This document shows, one piece after another, positions 17,022 to 25,292 of a stretch of DNA of 64,000 nucleotides. The stretch comes from Streptomyces sp. MP131-18 (GTDB taxonomy: Bacteria > Actinomycetota > Actinomycetes > Streptomycetales > Streptomycetaceae), in assembly GCF_001984575.1 (NCBI RefSeq), contig NZ_LZNS01000001.1, positions 6,874,729 to 6,938,728 on the forward strand. Direction: 5' to 3'. Within the stretch, counting starts at the first letter, position 1; every line of letters starts with the position of its first letter. The position numbers and the translations under genes were made by a program. The notes beneath the pieces were generated by a model. It saw only the letters and a list, made by a program, of their open reading frames with translations. It made no database searches and had not been told where the DNA came from.

Positions 17022-19748
17022 ATGAGACTCCGCTGGCCGCGCCGTCGGCCCCGCGGGCGCGGGCGCCTGATCGCCGGTGCCGCCGCCCTGGTCCTCCTCG
17101 CCGGCGCGGGCACCTGGAGCGTGCTCGCCGACGGCGGCGAACGGACCGTCAACCGCCATGACCGCGCGTTCGACCTGCCCGAGTCGCCCGGCGGCGAGGA
17201 CACCGTCCGGATCGACACCTCCTACTTCACCGCGGGCCCCGCGGACGAACGGCGCCCGGCCGTGCTCCTCGGACACGGCTTCGGCGGCAGCAAGGACGAC
17301 ATGCGCCCCCAGGCCGAACGGCTCGCCCGCGAGGGCTACGCCGTCCTGACCTGGTCCGCCCGCGGATTCGGCGCCTCCGGCGGGCGCATCGGGCTGAACG
17401 ACCCGGACGCCGAGGTCGCCGACGTCCGGCACCTCATCGACTGGCTCGCCGAACGCCCCGAGGTCGCGCTCGACGCCGAGGACGACCCCCGCGTCGGCCT
17501 CGCCGGCGCCTCCTACGGCGGCTCCATCGCCCTGCTCGCCGCCGGCCACGACTCGCGCGTGGACGCCATCGCCCCGCAGATCACCTACTGGGACCTGTCC
17601 GAAGCGCTGTTCCCCGGCGGCGTGTTCAAACGTCTGTGGGCCGGCATCCTGTTCACCACCGGGTCCACCGAGGCCGGCTACCTCGACGAGGCCGCCGAGC
17701 CCCTGCCCGATCCGGGCTGCGGCCGGTTCACCGCCGAGCTGTGCGACCTGTACGAGCGGGTCGCCGTCTCCGGCGAGCCCGATGCCGAGGCCCGGCGGCT
17801 CCTGCACGAACGCAGCCCCGCCGCCGTCGCCGACCGCATCGACGTGCCCACCCTCGTCGTCCAGGGCCAGCACGACTCGCTGTTCCCCCTCGACCACGCC
17901 GACGCCATCGCCCGCGCCGTCCAGGACAACGGTGCCCCCGTCGCCGTCGACTGGATCTGGGCCGGGCACGACGGCGGCATCTCCGAGGCCGACCGCGTCG
18001 AACGCCGCGTCACCGACTGGTTCGACCGTCACCTGAAGGGCGACACCGGCACCGACACCGGGCCCGCCTTCCGCGCCACCCGCGTCACCGGCTTCGACTC
18101 CACCGACGGCGCCACGCTGCTGCGCGGCGCCACCGGGGAGACCTACCCCGGCCTGACCGCCGCCCGGGAAGCGGTCGAACTCGCCGGCGAGCCCCAGACG
18201 TTCGTCAACCCGGCCGGCGGCTCGCCGCCCGCCGTCTCCGCCATCCCCGGGCTCGGCGCCCTCAGCGAGGCGACCGCCCTGGGCTTCGGTGTCTCCCTCG
18301 ACTTCCCGGGCCAGTTCGCCCAGTTCGAATCCGAGCCGCTGAGCGAGACGGTCCGCGTCACGGGAACGCCCACCGTACGGCTGCACATCCGCTCCGACGC
18401 GCCGTCCGCCGTGCTGTTCGCCAAGGTCTACGACATCTCGCCCGACGGCTCCCAGCAGTCCCTGCCCGCCCAGCTCGTCGCACCCCTCCGCGTCGAGAAC
18501 ACCGACCAGGGCCGGACGGTCGACGTGCCGCTGCCCGCCGTCGACTACCCCTTCGAGGCCGGGCACCGCATGCGTCTGGTGCTGTCCACCACCGACCTCG
18601 GCTACGCCTCGCCCGCCGAGCCCGCCACCCACACCGTCTCCCTCGCCGGCCCCGGCCTGACCGTCCCCACCGCGCCCGGCGTCACCACCGGCGGCACCGC
18701 GCTGCCCTGGTGGGCCTGGGGCCTGCCCCTCGCGGGCGCCGTCATCGCCGCCGCCCTGCTCCTCACCGGCCGCCCCTCGGCCCGCACCCCGGCCCCCGAC
18801 CCGCAACTCGCCGACGTTCCGCTGCAGATCACCGACCTGTCCAAGCGCTACGCCGGGTCCGCGGACCGCTACGCCGTCCGCGACCTGTCCTTCCGGGTCG
18901 CCCGCGGCCAGGTGCTCGGGCTCCTCGGGCCCAACGGCGCAGGAAAGACGACGACGCTGCGCATGCTCATGGGCCTGATCACGCCCGACGCGGGCGACAT
19001 CCGCGTCTTCGGCCACGCCATCCGGCCCGGCGCCCCGGTGCTCTCCCGCGTCGGCGCCTTCGTCGAAGGCGCCGGCTTTCTGCCCCACCTCACCGGCCGC
19101 GCCAACCTGGAGCTGTACTGGCGCGCCACCGGCCGGCCCGCCGCCGACGCGCACCTGGCCGAGGCCCTGGAGATCGCCGGTCTCGGCGGCGCCGTCGACC
19201 GCGCGGTGCGCACCTACTCGCAGGGCATGCGGCAGCGCCTGGCCATCGCCCAGGCCATGCTGGGCCTGCCGGAACTGCTCATCCTCGACGAGCCGACCAA
19301 CGGGCTCGACCCGCCGCAGATCCGCGCCATGCGGGAGGTGATGACCCGTTACGCCGCGGACGGCAGGACCGTGATCGTCTCCAGCCACCTGCTCGCCGAG
19401 GTCGAGCAGACCTGCACCCACCTCGTCGTCATGGCCGAGGGCCGGCTGGTGCAGGCCGGGCCCGTGGCCGACATCGTCGGCCACGGCAGCACCCTCCTCG
19501 TCGGCACGCCCCGGCCGCTCACCGACGCGCTGATCGAGCAGGTCGCCGCCCTGCCGGGCGTGACGTCCGCCGGGCGGGCGGAAGGCGGGCTGCTGATCCG
19601 GCTCGACGCCGGGGCGAGCGAGGAGGACGACGCCGGCCGGGCCGCCGCGCTGCTGGCCGAACTGGTCAGGCTCGGCATCCCCGTGCACAGCCTGGGCCCC
19701 CACCGCCGCCTCGAAGACGCCTTCCTCACCCTCATCGGAGGTGCCTGA
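17022..19748 (+). CDS. Fusion of extracytoplasmic S15/CocE-type hydrolase and ABC transporter ATPase
   Basis: A 908-residue two-part protein. A basic N-terminus and a membrane segment (about 14-37) lead to an alpha/beta hydrolase of the X-Pro-dipeptidyl-peptidase/CocE class with GASYGGS (Ser164), Asp285 in GQHDSLFP and His316 in AGHDGG. The C-terminal beta-jelly-roll domain typical of that family follows. A second membrane segment (about 561-583) returns the chain to the cytoplasm. Residues 600-908 form an ABC ATPase with GPNGAGKTTT, YSQGMRQRLAIAQA and LLILDEPTNGLDPP. Reading is continuous and codon use uniform, so the fusion is real. The overlapping next gene encodes the permease. Confidence 0.88.
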   Translation: MRLRWPRRRPRGRGRLIAGAAALVLLAGAGTWSVLADGGERTVNRHDRAFDLPESPGGEDTVRIDTSYFTAGPADERRPAVLLGHGFGGSKDDMRPQAERLAREGYAVLTWSARGFGASGGRIGLNDPDAEVADVRHLIDWLAERPEVALDAEDDPRVGLAGASYGGSIALLAAGHDSRVDAIAPQITYWDLSEALFPGGVFKRLWAGILFTTGSTEAGYLDEAAEPLPDPGCGRFTAELCDLYERVAVSGEPDAEARRLLHERSPAAVADRIDVPTLVVQGQHDSLFPLDHADAIARAVQDNGAPVAVDWIWAGHDGGISEADRVERRVTDWFDRHLKGDTGTDTGPAFRATRVTGFDSTDGATLLRGATGETYPGLTAAREAVELAGEPQTFVNPAGGSPPAVSAIPGLGALSEATALGFGVSLDFPGQFAQFESEPLSETVRVTGTPTVRLHIRSDAPSAVLFAKVYDISPDGSQQSLPAQLVAPLRVENTDQGRTVDVPLPAVDYPFEAGHRMRLVLSTTDLGYASPAEPATHTVSLAGPGLTVPTAPGVTTGGTALPWWAWGLPLAGAVIAAALLLTGRPSARTPAPDPQLADVPLQITDLSKRYAGSADRYAVRDLSFRVARGQVLGLLGPNGAGKTTTLRMLMGLITPDAGDIRVFGHAIRPGAPVLSRVGAFVEGAGFLPHLTGRANLELYWRATGRPAADAHLAEALEIAGLGGAVDRAVRTYSQGMRQRLAIAQAMLGLPELLILDEPTNGLDPPQIRAMREVMTRYAADGRTVIVSSHLLAEVEQTCTHLVVMAEGRLVQAGPVADIVGHGSTLLVGTPRPLTDALIEQVAALPGVTSAGRAEGGLLIRLDAGASEEDDAGRAAALLAELVRLGIPVHSLGPHRRLEDAFLTLIGGA

Positions 19749-20599
19749 TGACCACGGCCCTGGACGCGGCGCCCGGCTACCGCCCCCACCGCACGCTCCC
19801 GCTGCGCGTCGAGGCGGTGCGGCAGCTGCGCCGCCGCCGCACCCAGGTCGTCGCGGCGCTGCTGGTGGCGCTGCCGTTCGTCGTGGCCGCCGCCTTCGCC
19901 GTCGGCGGCGAGCCCGGCGGGGACCAGGAGAGCACCCTGCTGGACACCGCGACCGTCTCCGGCGCCAACTTCGCCGCCACCTGCCTGTTCCTGGCCACCG
20001 GCTTCCTGCTGGTGGTGCCCGTCGCCCTGTTCTGCGGCGACACCATCGCCGCCGAGGCCAACTGGTCCTCGCTGCGCTACCTGCTGGCCGCGCCCGTGCC
20101 GCGCGCCCGGCTGCTGACCGCAAAACTGGCCGTGGCGCTGCTGTTCAGCGCCGCCGCGATGGCCGTGCTGCCGCTGGTCGCCCTCGGCGTCGGCTCGGTC
20201 GCCTACGGCTGGGGCCCGCTGGTGCTGCCCACCGGCGGCTCGCTGGGTGCCGGGGATGCCGCGGCCCGCCTCGCCGTCGCCGTGGGCTACGTCTTCGTCA
20301 GCCAGCTGATCACCGCCGCCGCGGCGTTCTGGCTCTCGACGGTCACCGACGCGCCGCTCGGCGCGGTCGGCGGCGCCATCGGCCTCACCATCGTCGGCAG
20401 CATCCTCGATGCGATCACCGCGCTCGGCTCCTGGCGCGAATTCCTGCCGGCACACTGGCAGTTCGCCTGGGCGGACGCACTTCAGCCGGACCCGGAGTGG
20501 GGCGGCATGATCCGCGGCTCGGCCGTCTCGGTGGCCTTCGCGCTCGTCCTGTTCGCCCTCGCCTACCGCGGCTTCCGCACCAAGGACATCGTCTCCTGA
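19748..20599 (+). CDS. ABC transporter permease (ABC-2 type)
   Basis: A 283-residue membrane protein with about six hydrophobic segments, the channel half of the transporter whose ATPase is fused to the hydrolase encoded upstream. The segment GDTIAAEANWSSLRYLLAAPVPRARLLTAKL is the ABC-2 pattern in which the permease meets its ATPase, and the C-terminus ends YRGFRTKDIVS. ABC-2 permeases are mostly exporters of lipids, polysaccharides or drugs. The ATG shares its A with the preceding TGA. The substrate is unknown; the linked secreted hydrolase may process it. Confidence 0.88.
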   Translation: MTTALDAAPGYRPHRTLPLRVEAVRQLRRRRTQVVAALLVALPFVVAAAFAVGGEPGGDQESTLLDTATVSGANFAATCLFLATGFLLVVPVALFCGDTIAAEANWSSLRYLLAAPVPRARLLTAKLAVALLFSAAAMAVLPLVALGVGSVAYGWGPLVLPTGGSLGAGDAAARLAVAVGYVFVSQLITAAAAFWLSTVTDAPLGAVGGAIGLTIVGSILDAITALGSWREFLPAHWQFAWADALQPDPEWGGMIRGSAVSVAFALVLFALAYRGFRTKDIVS

Positions 20600-20628
20600 A
20601 CGGCCCCGCGCCCCGGAGAACGCGCCGG

Positions 20629-21003
20629 CTACCGGGGGCGTGGCGCGAAAATCCGGAACGTGTTGCCCTCCGGGTCCCGGAACACGACCCAGCGGACACC
20701 GTCCTGCTCATTGTCACTGACCCGCTCCGCGCCCAGTGCCTCCACCCGGTCGGCCTGCTCCGCCCAGTCGTCACCCCCGCCCAGATCGAGCATCAGGCGG
20801 TTGTCGCCGACGGCAAGCTCACCGGTCGGCTGGTGGAACATCCAGGTCGGGCCGTCCCCCTCGAAGCCGATCATCGCGAACGCCTGAGTCGCCCCCTCGT
20901 CGACCGACCGCATCAGCACATCCGCCCAGAACCCCGCCAACGCCGCCGCGTCACGGCAGTCGAAGGAGTACATGCCCACCTTCATGCTGTCCCGCGAGCC
21001 CAT
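20629..21003 (-). CDS. VOC family (glyoxalase-fold) protein
   Basis: A 124-residue protein of the vicinal-oxygen-chelate superfamily, single-module type. It begins MKVGMYSFDCRDAAALAGFWADVL and ends VRWVVFRDPEGNTFRIFAP, the beta-alpha-beta-beta-beta pattern of glyoxalase-like domains. These bind a metal or a hydrophobic ligand and act in detoxification, ring cleavage or drug binding; no specific role can be assigned. GGAAGGGAG lies six bases before the ATG at 21003, which favours this start over the internal ATG at 20985. A related VOC gene lies 80 bases upstream on the same strand. Confidence 0.85.
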   Translation of the reverse strand: MGSRDSMKVGMYSFDCRDAAALAGFWADVLMRSVDEGATQAFAMIGFEGDGPTWMFHQPTGELAVGDNRLMLDLGGGDDWAEQADRVEALGAERVSDNEQDGVRWVVFRDPEGNTFRIFAPRPR

Positions 21004-21082
21004 GTCCGTCTCCCTTCCATCAGACTGTTACTCGCAAGACGAGACTTGCCGCACAGCCGGAACTCATCGGGACCGATGCGCG

Positions 21083-21463
21083 TCAGAGCGGGGCGAGGCG
21101 GGCCTTGAGCAGGCAGAACTCATTGCCTTCCGGGTCGGCCAGGACATGCCACTGCTCGTCCCCTGTCTGGCCGATGTCGGCCGGGCGCGCACCGAGGGCC
21201 AGCAGGCGTCTCAGCTCGGCGTCCTGGTCGCGGTCGGTGGCGTTGACGTCGATGTGCAGCCGGGACTTCCCCTTCTCCGGCTCGTCCCTGCGGCTGAGGA
21301 TGATCGTCGGCTGCGGACCGCCGAACCCTTCGCGAGGCCCGATCTCCAGCGTGCCGTCGTCCTCGCGGTCGAGCACGACGAAATCCAGAACCTCGCACCA
21401 GAACCGGGCCAGCACCTCGGGGTCGCGGCAACCGAGCACGAGCTCACTGATACGACATGCCAT
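21083..21463 (-). CDS. VOC family (glyoxalase-fold) protein, paralogue of the downstream gene
   Basis: A 126-residue VOC protein beginning ISELVLGCRDPEVLARFWCEVLDFVVLD and ending WHVLADPEGNEFCLLKARL. It shares length, orientation and the overall pattern of the neighbouring VOC gene, so the two probably arose by tandem duplication followed by divergence. The LHIDVNATDRDQDAELRRLLALGA stretch suits the subfamily often annotated as glyoxalase-like domain or dioxygenase. Metal ligands cannot be assigned confidently, since this subfamily often lacks them. No obvious operon partner other than the paralogue. Confidence 0.85.
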   Translation of the reverse strand: MACRISELVLGCRDPEVLARFWCEVLDFVVLDREDDGTLEIGPREGFGGPQPTIILSRRDEPEKGKSRLHIDVNATDRDQDAELRRLLALGARPADIGQTGDEQWHVLADPEGNEFCLLKARLAPL

Positions 21464-21544
21464 GACAAAAACCTGCTCTCTGGGCTCCCGGCAGTGATAA
21501 CAACCCAGGGACCGTACCGGACGAGGCGAGCACGGGCGAAGCCA

Positions 21545-22741
21545 TTACAGGCCCCGGTGGGCGCGGCGCTCCGCGAGCAGGTCGTCGAACAGCTCCGTCC
21601 ACTGCCCGCGGATCGCCTCGGGGGAGTACCGTTCCACGGTGCCGAGCGCCGCGTCGCCCATCCGTGCGCGCAGGCCCTCGTCGCCCATCAGCCGCCGCAT
21701 CCCCTCGGCCAGCGCGGGCACGTCGCCCGGCGGCAGCAGCAGGCCCTCCTTGCCGTCGCTGATGACGTCCGCCGGGCCCGTCGGGCAGTCGTAGCTCACC
21801 ACGGGCAGGCCGTGCGACATCGCCTCGATCAGCACCATCGGCAGCCCCTCGTACCGCGAACTGAGCACGTACATCGACGCCTTGGCCATCTCCTCGTCCA
21901 ACTGGTCGGTGCGGCCCATCAGGAGGACGTGGTTGTAGAGGTGGTGCTGGTCGATCAGCGCGCGCAGCTGGTCGTGCCGGTCGCCGGTGCCGTAGATGCG
22001 CAGCTGCCAGTCGGGGAACTCATCGATCAGCTGCGCGAACGCCTCGATCAGCAGGTCGAAGCCCTTCTGCGGCCGGAGCCTGCCGGCCGCGAGCGCGATG
22101 TGCGAGGCGCACGTCGACGGCTTCTGCCGCAGGGAGTGCACCGCGTTGGGAATGCGGGTCACCCGCGTCCCCGGCGCCATGCGCAGGTAGTCCTCCCGGT
22201 CCCTGGACGTCAGCACGGCGACGGCGTCGAGCCGCGGGTAGCAGCGGATGATCGCCGCGCGCAGGTCCTCCTTGTGCGTGCCGAGATTGACGTGTTCCTG
22301 AGCGACGCGGATCACACCGCCCGTCGCGTACTCGGCGGCGAGAATGTTCAGCGCGGGGCGGGTGGTGACCACGATGCCGTCGCGCAGCTCCGACAGGTAG
22401 TGGATCACCGCGAGTTCGATCTGCCGGTTGATGGCTTTGTGGCCCGGCTCGCTGAACGGGATGTGCCGCGGGGGCCTGAACGCGAGCCGGGCGGTGCGCC
22501 TGGCCCGGTACCGGCCGAGCACCCCGCGCGCGTGCGGCGCGCGGGCGCCGGGCCGCAGGTCGGCCAGGGTGCGCAGCCGCACGCGCGAGTCGACGGCGAA
22601 GTGCGGCTTGTCCCGGCGCCGCAGCACGCTGACCAGCTCCACGTCGTGGCCCGCCGCGGCCATCGCGTTCGCCTGGGTGATCACGGTCCGGATGGTGCCG
22701 CCCATGCCGTACGCGTGCAGCAGCAGGTAACGGATCTTCAT
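21545..22741 (-). CDS. GT4-type glycosyltransferase
   Basis: A 398-residue retaining glycosyltransferase of the GT-B fold. The N-terminal acceptor domain starts KIRYLLLHAYGMGGTIRTVI. The C-terminal nucleotide-sugar domain has AAGRLRPQKGFDLLIEAFAQL and ends with the E-x7-E region SSRYEGLPMVLIEAMSHGLP. It presumably transfers sugars to a cell-surface glycan or a secreted polymer. Start and stop of the upstream gene overlap by four bases (ATGA), and that gene overlaps a sulfotransferase gene likewise, so the three act together. Acceptor and donor are not predictable from sequence. Confidence 0.88.
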   Translation of the reverse strand: MKIRYLLLHAYGMGGTIRTVITQANAMAAAGHDVELVSVLRRRDKPHFAVDSRVRLRTLADLRPGARAPHARGVLGRYRARRTARLAFRPPRHIPFSEPGHKAINRQIELAVIHYLSELRDGIVVTTRPALNILAAEYATGGVIRVAQEHVNLGTHKEDLRAAIIRCYPRLDAVAVLTSRDREDYLRMAPGTRVTRIPNAVHSLRQKPSTCASHIALAAGRLRPQKGFDLLIEAFAQLIDEFPDWQLRIYGTGDRHDQLRALIDQHHLYNHVLLMGRTDQLDEEMAKASMYVLSSRYEGLPMVLIEAMSHGLPVVSYDCPTGPADVISDGKEGLLLPPGDVPALAEGMRRLMGDEGLRARMGDAALGTVERYSPEAIRGQWTELFDDLLAERRAHRGL

Positions 22742-23181
22742 GGTGCCGGTGTCACCTCGACCGAGAGGTTGTCCTTGATGGTGTAGTACGGCTTCACCAG
22801 CGCCGTGCCGTCGCCGGAGGCGACGGACTGCCCGGGAAAAACCATGATCTTCTTCTTGCCCTCGATGTCGTCCAGCACCCGCCCCACCCGCAGCCGTTCG
22901 CGCGCACCCGAGGCCGGCTCCTGCGAGAAGTACAGGTCCCAGCACGCGGGCAGGGCGACGCCCTCGGGCGCGAGATCGGCCGCGGGCAGGGAGACGTCGA
23001 ACGCCGGTCCGTCGAGCGGCGCCGGGTAGCGCAGCACGTGCTCCGGCACGTCCCGCAGCACCAGCAGCAGCGTCCAGGGCGCCGCCGCGCTCCCGACCGG
23101 GTCGTGACCGTGCAACGCGCCGACGAGGCGCAGTCGTCCGTCGCGTGGCCAGACCTGCGCGAGTTCCGCGTGGGCCCTCAT
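22738..23181 (-). CDS. Conserved unknown protein in glycosyltransferase/sulfotransferase operon
   Basis: A 147-residue soluble protein that I do not recognise by family. It has no signal peptide or membrane segment. The sequence looks like a beta-rich fold: HAELAQVWPRDGRLRLVGAL, TLLLVLRDVPEHVLRYPAPL, and a C-terminal part with KKKIMVFPGQSV and VKPYYTIKDNLSVEV. It overlaps the genes on both sides by four bases each, so it is translationally coupled to a sulfotransferase and a glycosyltransferase. A role as a substrate-binding or scaffold component of that system is inference. Confidence 0.72.
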   Translation of the reverse strand: MRAHAELAQVWPRDGRLRLVGALHGHDPVGSAAAPWTLLLVLRDVPEHVLRYPAPLDGPAFDVSLPAADLAPEGVALPACWDLYFSQEPASGARERLRVGRVLDDIEGKKKIMVFPGQSVASGDGTALVKPYYTIKDNLSVEVTPAP

Positions 23182-24119
23182 GCCGTCCGCCGCCCCGCGG
23201 TGGCGTCGCCCGCCGGATAGCCCCAGGCGGCGCAGATCGGGTGCAGGGGAGCGGGAACGTCGCCGGGCGCGGGGAGCGGGCGGCCGTCCTGCACGCTGCC
23301 GCTGCGGATTTTTTCTTTCCAGTCGCCGAGGCCCTTGACCGGTTCGCTCGAATTGTGGTCGCCGTAGTCGAGCAGCTGCGGCTCCCAGGGCACGTCGAGG
23401 AAGGCGCAGATGCCCTTCAGCGCGGAGGCCGGGTCCTCCGTCAGCTCCTCGTAGCGGACGGTGTGCCCGGTCAGGTGGTCCCTGGCCCGCTCCACGGCGT
23501 TCATGAAGCGGAGCGAGTCGAGGACCGCGTGCTCGGGGCTGCGCCTGACCGGGTCCGCCTCGTGCCACGACCTGGCGATGGACGCCGGGTGGCGGAGCAG
23601 GAAGACGAATCTGGCGTCCGGCCAGCAGGCGGCGATGCGTTCGTGGACGAACGCGTTGCCCGGCGTCTTCTCCACCAGGAAGGTTTTTCCCGACTTCACC
23701 AGCTCGCGGTGCAGCAGCCGGTCCCACAGCAGGTGTTCCGCGTCGCCGCGGCCAAGTCCGAGCGCGGCGAGGGATTTTTCGGCGAGCCCGGTGGCGAAGT
23801 GCACTTCGAGCCGGCGGAAGTGCAGTTCGTGCGGGGCGTGCAGCTGGGAGTGCCCGTTGAGCATCATCCGCAGCAGCGTCGATCCGGAACGCACCGGCGC
23901 GATGATGAACACCGGGCGGCGCAGCAGCCGGTCGGCGCCGGAGGCGGCGGGCCGTCGGTAGGCAGGGGCCCCGGCCCGCGGCTTGCGCGGGGGGACACGC
24001 CCCGGCGCGCGGGCAGGGGCGGAGCCGGCGCGCTGCCCGGCGTGGCCCCTGGGCACGCGGCGCACCTGAAATCCGGTCGCGGAACCGAGCGCGGCGTTGA
24101 GTTTCCTGAGCAATGTCAT
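23178..24119 (-). CDS. Sulfotransferase family protein
   Basis: A 313-residue PAPS-dependent sulfotransferase. The 5'-phosphosulfate loop is APVRSGSTLL (residues 74-83). The 3'-phosphate-binding region is FVFLLRHPASIARSW, with KTFLVEKTPGNAFVHERI between them. The N-terminal 65 residues are basic and Pro/Ala-rich, with no clear membrane segment. The enzyme would transfer sulfate to a hydroxyl of a glycan or lipid. It is the first gene of a three-gene overlapping operon ending with a glycosyltransferase, which suggests a sulfated glycan or glycolipid product. Start is the ATG at 24117-24119. Confidence 0.86.
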   Translation of the reverse strand: MTLLRKLNAALGSATGFQVRRVPRGHAGQRAGSAPARAPGRVPPRKPRAGAPAYRRPAASGADRLLRRPVFIIAPVRSGSTLLRMMLNGHSQLHAPHELHFRRLEVHFATGLAEKSLAALGLGRGDAEHLLWDRLLHRELVKSGKTFLVEKTPGNAFVHERIAACWPDARFVFLLRHPASIARSWHEADPVRRSPEHAVLDSLRFMNAVERARDHLTGHTVRYEELTEDPASALKGICAFLDVPWEPQLLDYGDHNSSEPVKGLGDWKEKIRSGSVQDGRPLPAPGDVPAPLHPICAAWGYPAGDATAGRRTA

Positions 24120-24419
24120 GGCCTACGAGGCTAAACACCAACCCGGGCCCGGACAACGGATGTCGACGCCTACGCGTTCATACACCAGAAATACTGCGAG
24201 CGGTAATTCCGTACCCGCCAAGCGGGTTGTTTCCCTTGTGGCGCTTGGGCTCCTGTGTGACGCGTGCGGCGCCCGGCCGTCATAAGGGACGCGCGAATTG
24301 CACACGAAGGAGTGATGGCCCGGGAGTTTCGACCCGGGACGTTGGACCTCCCCCGGACCGGAGCCCGGGGGAGGCCAGGAGGCGGCCAGGAGGCCGGGGG
24401 CCGGGAGGTCCGGGCCGGG
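24120..24419. promoter_or_regulatory. Intergenic region: sulfotransferase promoter side and Spo0M terminator
   Basis: No gene is evident in these 300 bases. Bases 24176-24310 are AT-richer and should hold the sulfotransferase operon promoter. A hairpin ACCCGC-CAA-GCGGGT (24213-24227) lies about 95 bases upstream of that start codon. CCTCCCCCGG (24347-24356) pairs perfectly with 24365-24374 and is a likely terminator for the Spo0M-like gene ending at 24420. Confidence 0.55.
24347..24374 (-). terminator. Hairpin terminator after the Spo0M-like gene
   Basis: A perfect 10-bp stem with an eight-base loop starts 46 bases past the stop codon of the minus-strand Spo0M-like gene. No T-run follows. 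Confidence 0.6.
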
Positions 24420-25196
24420 TCAGCGGTGGCGCTGGGCGAGCTGCTGCACCCACCCGTCCACCTGCGCGGTCCAGTTGACGCCCGCCGCGTCGGCGTGGCC
24501 GACGACGTGGCGGTTGAGCGCGTCACCGCCGCCGGAGAACAGGCCGCCCCGCTTGTCCGCCTCCAGTACGATCTCCACGCCGCCCGGCGAGCCGAGGAAC
24601 GTCAGCTCGATCTCCCGGATGGCGTGCGCGTACTGGCCGGGCGGGGTCAGCTCGATCTCCTGGTAGAACGGCAGCGTCTGCCCGGTGCCGCCGATGCGGC
24701 CCAGCTCCAGGTCGGCCGACTTGAAGCCGAAGCCGAGTTGCGCGAACGCGTCCAGGACGGCCTGCTGCACCGGCATCGGCCGCACCAGCAGCGGGTCCAG
24801 GTCGCCCTGGTCCAGGGCGCCGGCCACCGCCAGCTCGGTGCGCACGCCCAGGGATACGCCGATCTGGCGGCCGTACACCTCGTTCACCGGCGTCTCCCAG
24901 GGCACGCCGACGGAGAAGGGGATGGCGAACCTGGCACCCTCGGTCAGCTTGAATCCGCCGCCGACGACCTCGCGGTGGAAGATCACCGTGCCCTGGGTCT
25001 CCACGTCCTCGGCCTCGGACTCCACCCGCGCCACGAAGTCGAGGGTGACCTGCGTGATCTCCGTGTCCATGGTGCCGCCCTCCACCAGCACCTGACCCGC
25101 CAGTGCGGTGCCCGGCACGACGGCCCCGCCGTTCAGCACCGTGTCCACCGAAGGACCGCCCACTCCCAATGCGCCGAGAAGCTTCTTGAACACCAT
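24420..25196 (-). CDS. Spo0M-type sporulation control protein
   Basis: A 258-residue protein of the Spo0M (SpoOM) family, with an arrestin-like beta-sandwich fold. It begins MVFKKLLGALGVGGPSVDTV and has GQVLVEGGTMDTEITQVTLDF and RFAIPFSVGVPWETPVNEVYG, which are close to the family pattern. In Bacillus, Spo0M influences sporulation through an unknown mechanism; it is widespread in actinomycetes. The C-terminal third contains a GGVEIVLEADKRGGLFSGGGD run. It is soluble, with no signal peptide. It is monocistronic, with its own terminator. The upstream 95 bases include a C-rich inverted repeat of imperfect pairing. Confidence 0.88.
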   Translation of the reverse strand: MVFKKLLGALGVGGPSVDTVLNGGAVVPGTALAGQVLVEGGTMDTEITQVTLDFVARVESEAEDVETQGTVIFHREVVGGGFKLTEGARFAIPFSVGVPWETPVNEVYGRQIGVSLGVRTELAVAGALDQGDLDPLLVRPMPVQQAVLDAFAQLGFGFKSADLELGRIGGTGQTLPFYQEIELTPPGQYAHAIREIELTFLGSPGGVEIVLEADKRGGLFSGGGDALNRHVVGHADAAGVNWTAQVDGWVQQLAQRHR

Positions 25197-25292
25197 CCCG
25201 GTCCCCTCCCTCTCATTCGCTGCTCGTCCGTGTCGGCGCCTCCCCCGGACTCCGTCCGGGGGGACCCCTCATGGGGCCGCGGCGTTCCCACG

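Noticed and set aside
17022..19748. Possibility that the hydrolase-ABC fusion is a sequencing artefact joining two genes
   Set aside because: The linker encodes a sensible membrane helix with the right topology and uniform codon bias. No leftover start or stop signals are seen at the junction.
16629..20123. A very long open frame antisense to the hydrolase-ABC fusion and permease genes
   Set aside because: It is a GC-skew shadow: low-complexity Gly/Arg/Ala/Pro translation with no domain except the real KhtT-like end, while the opposite strand has clear motifs throughout.
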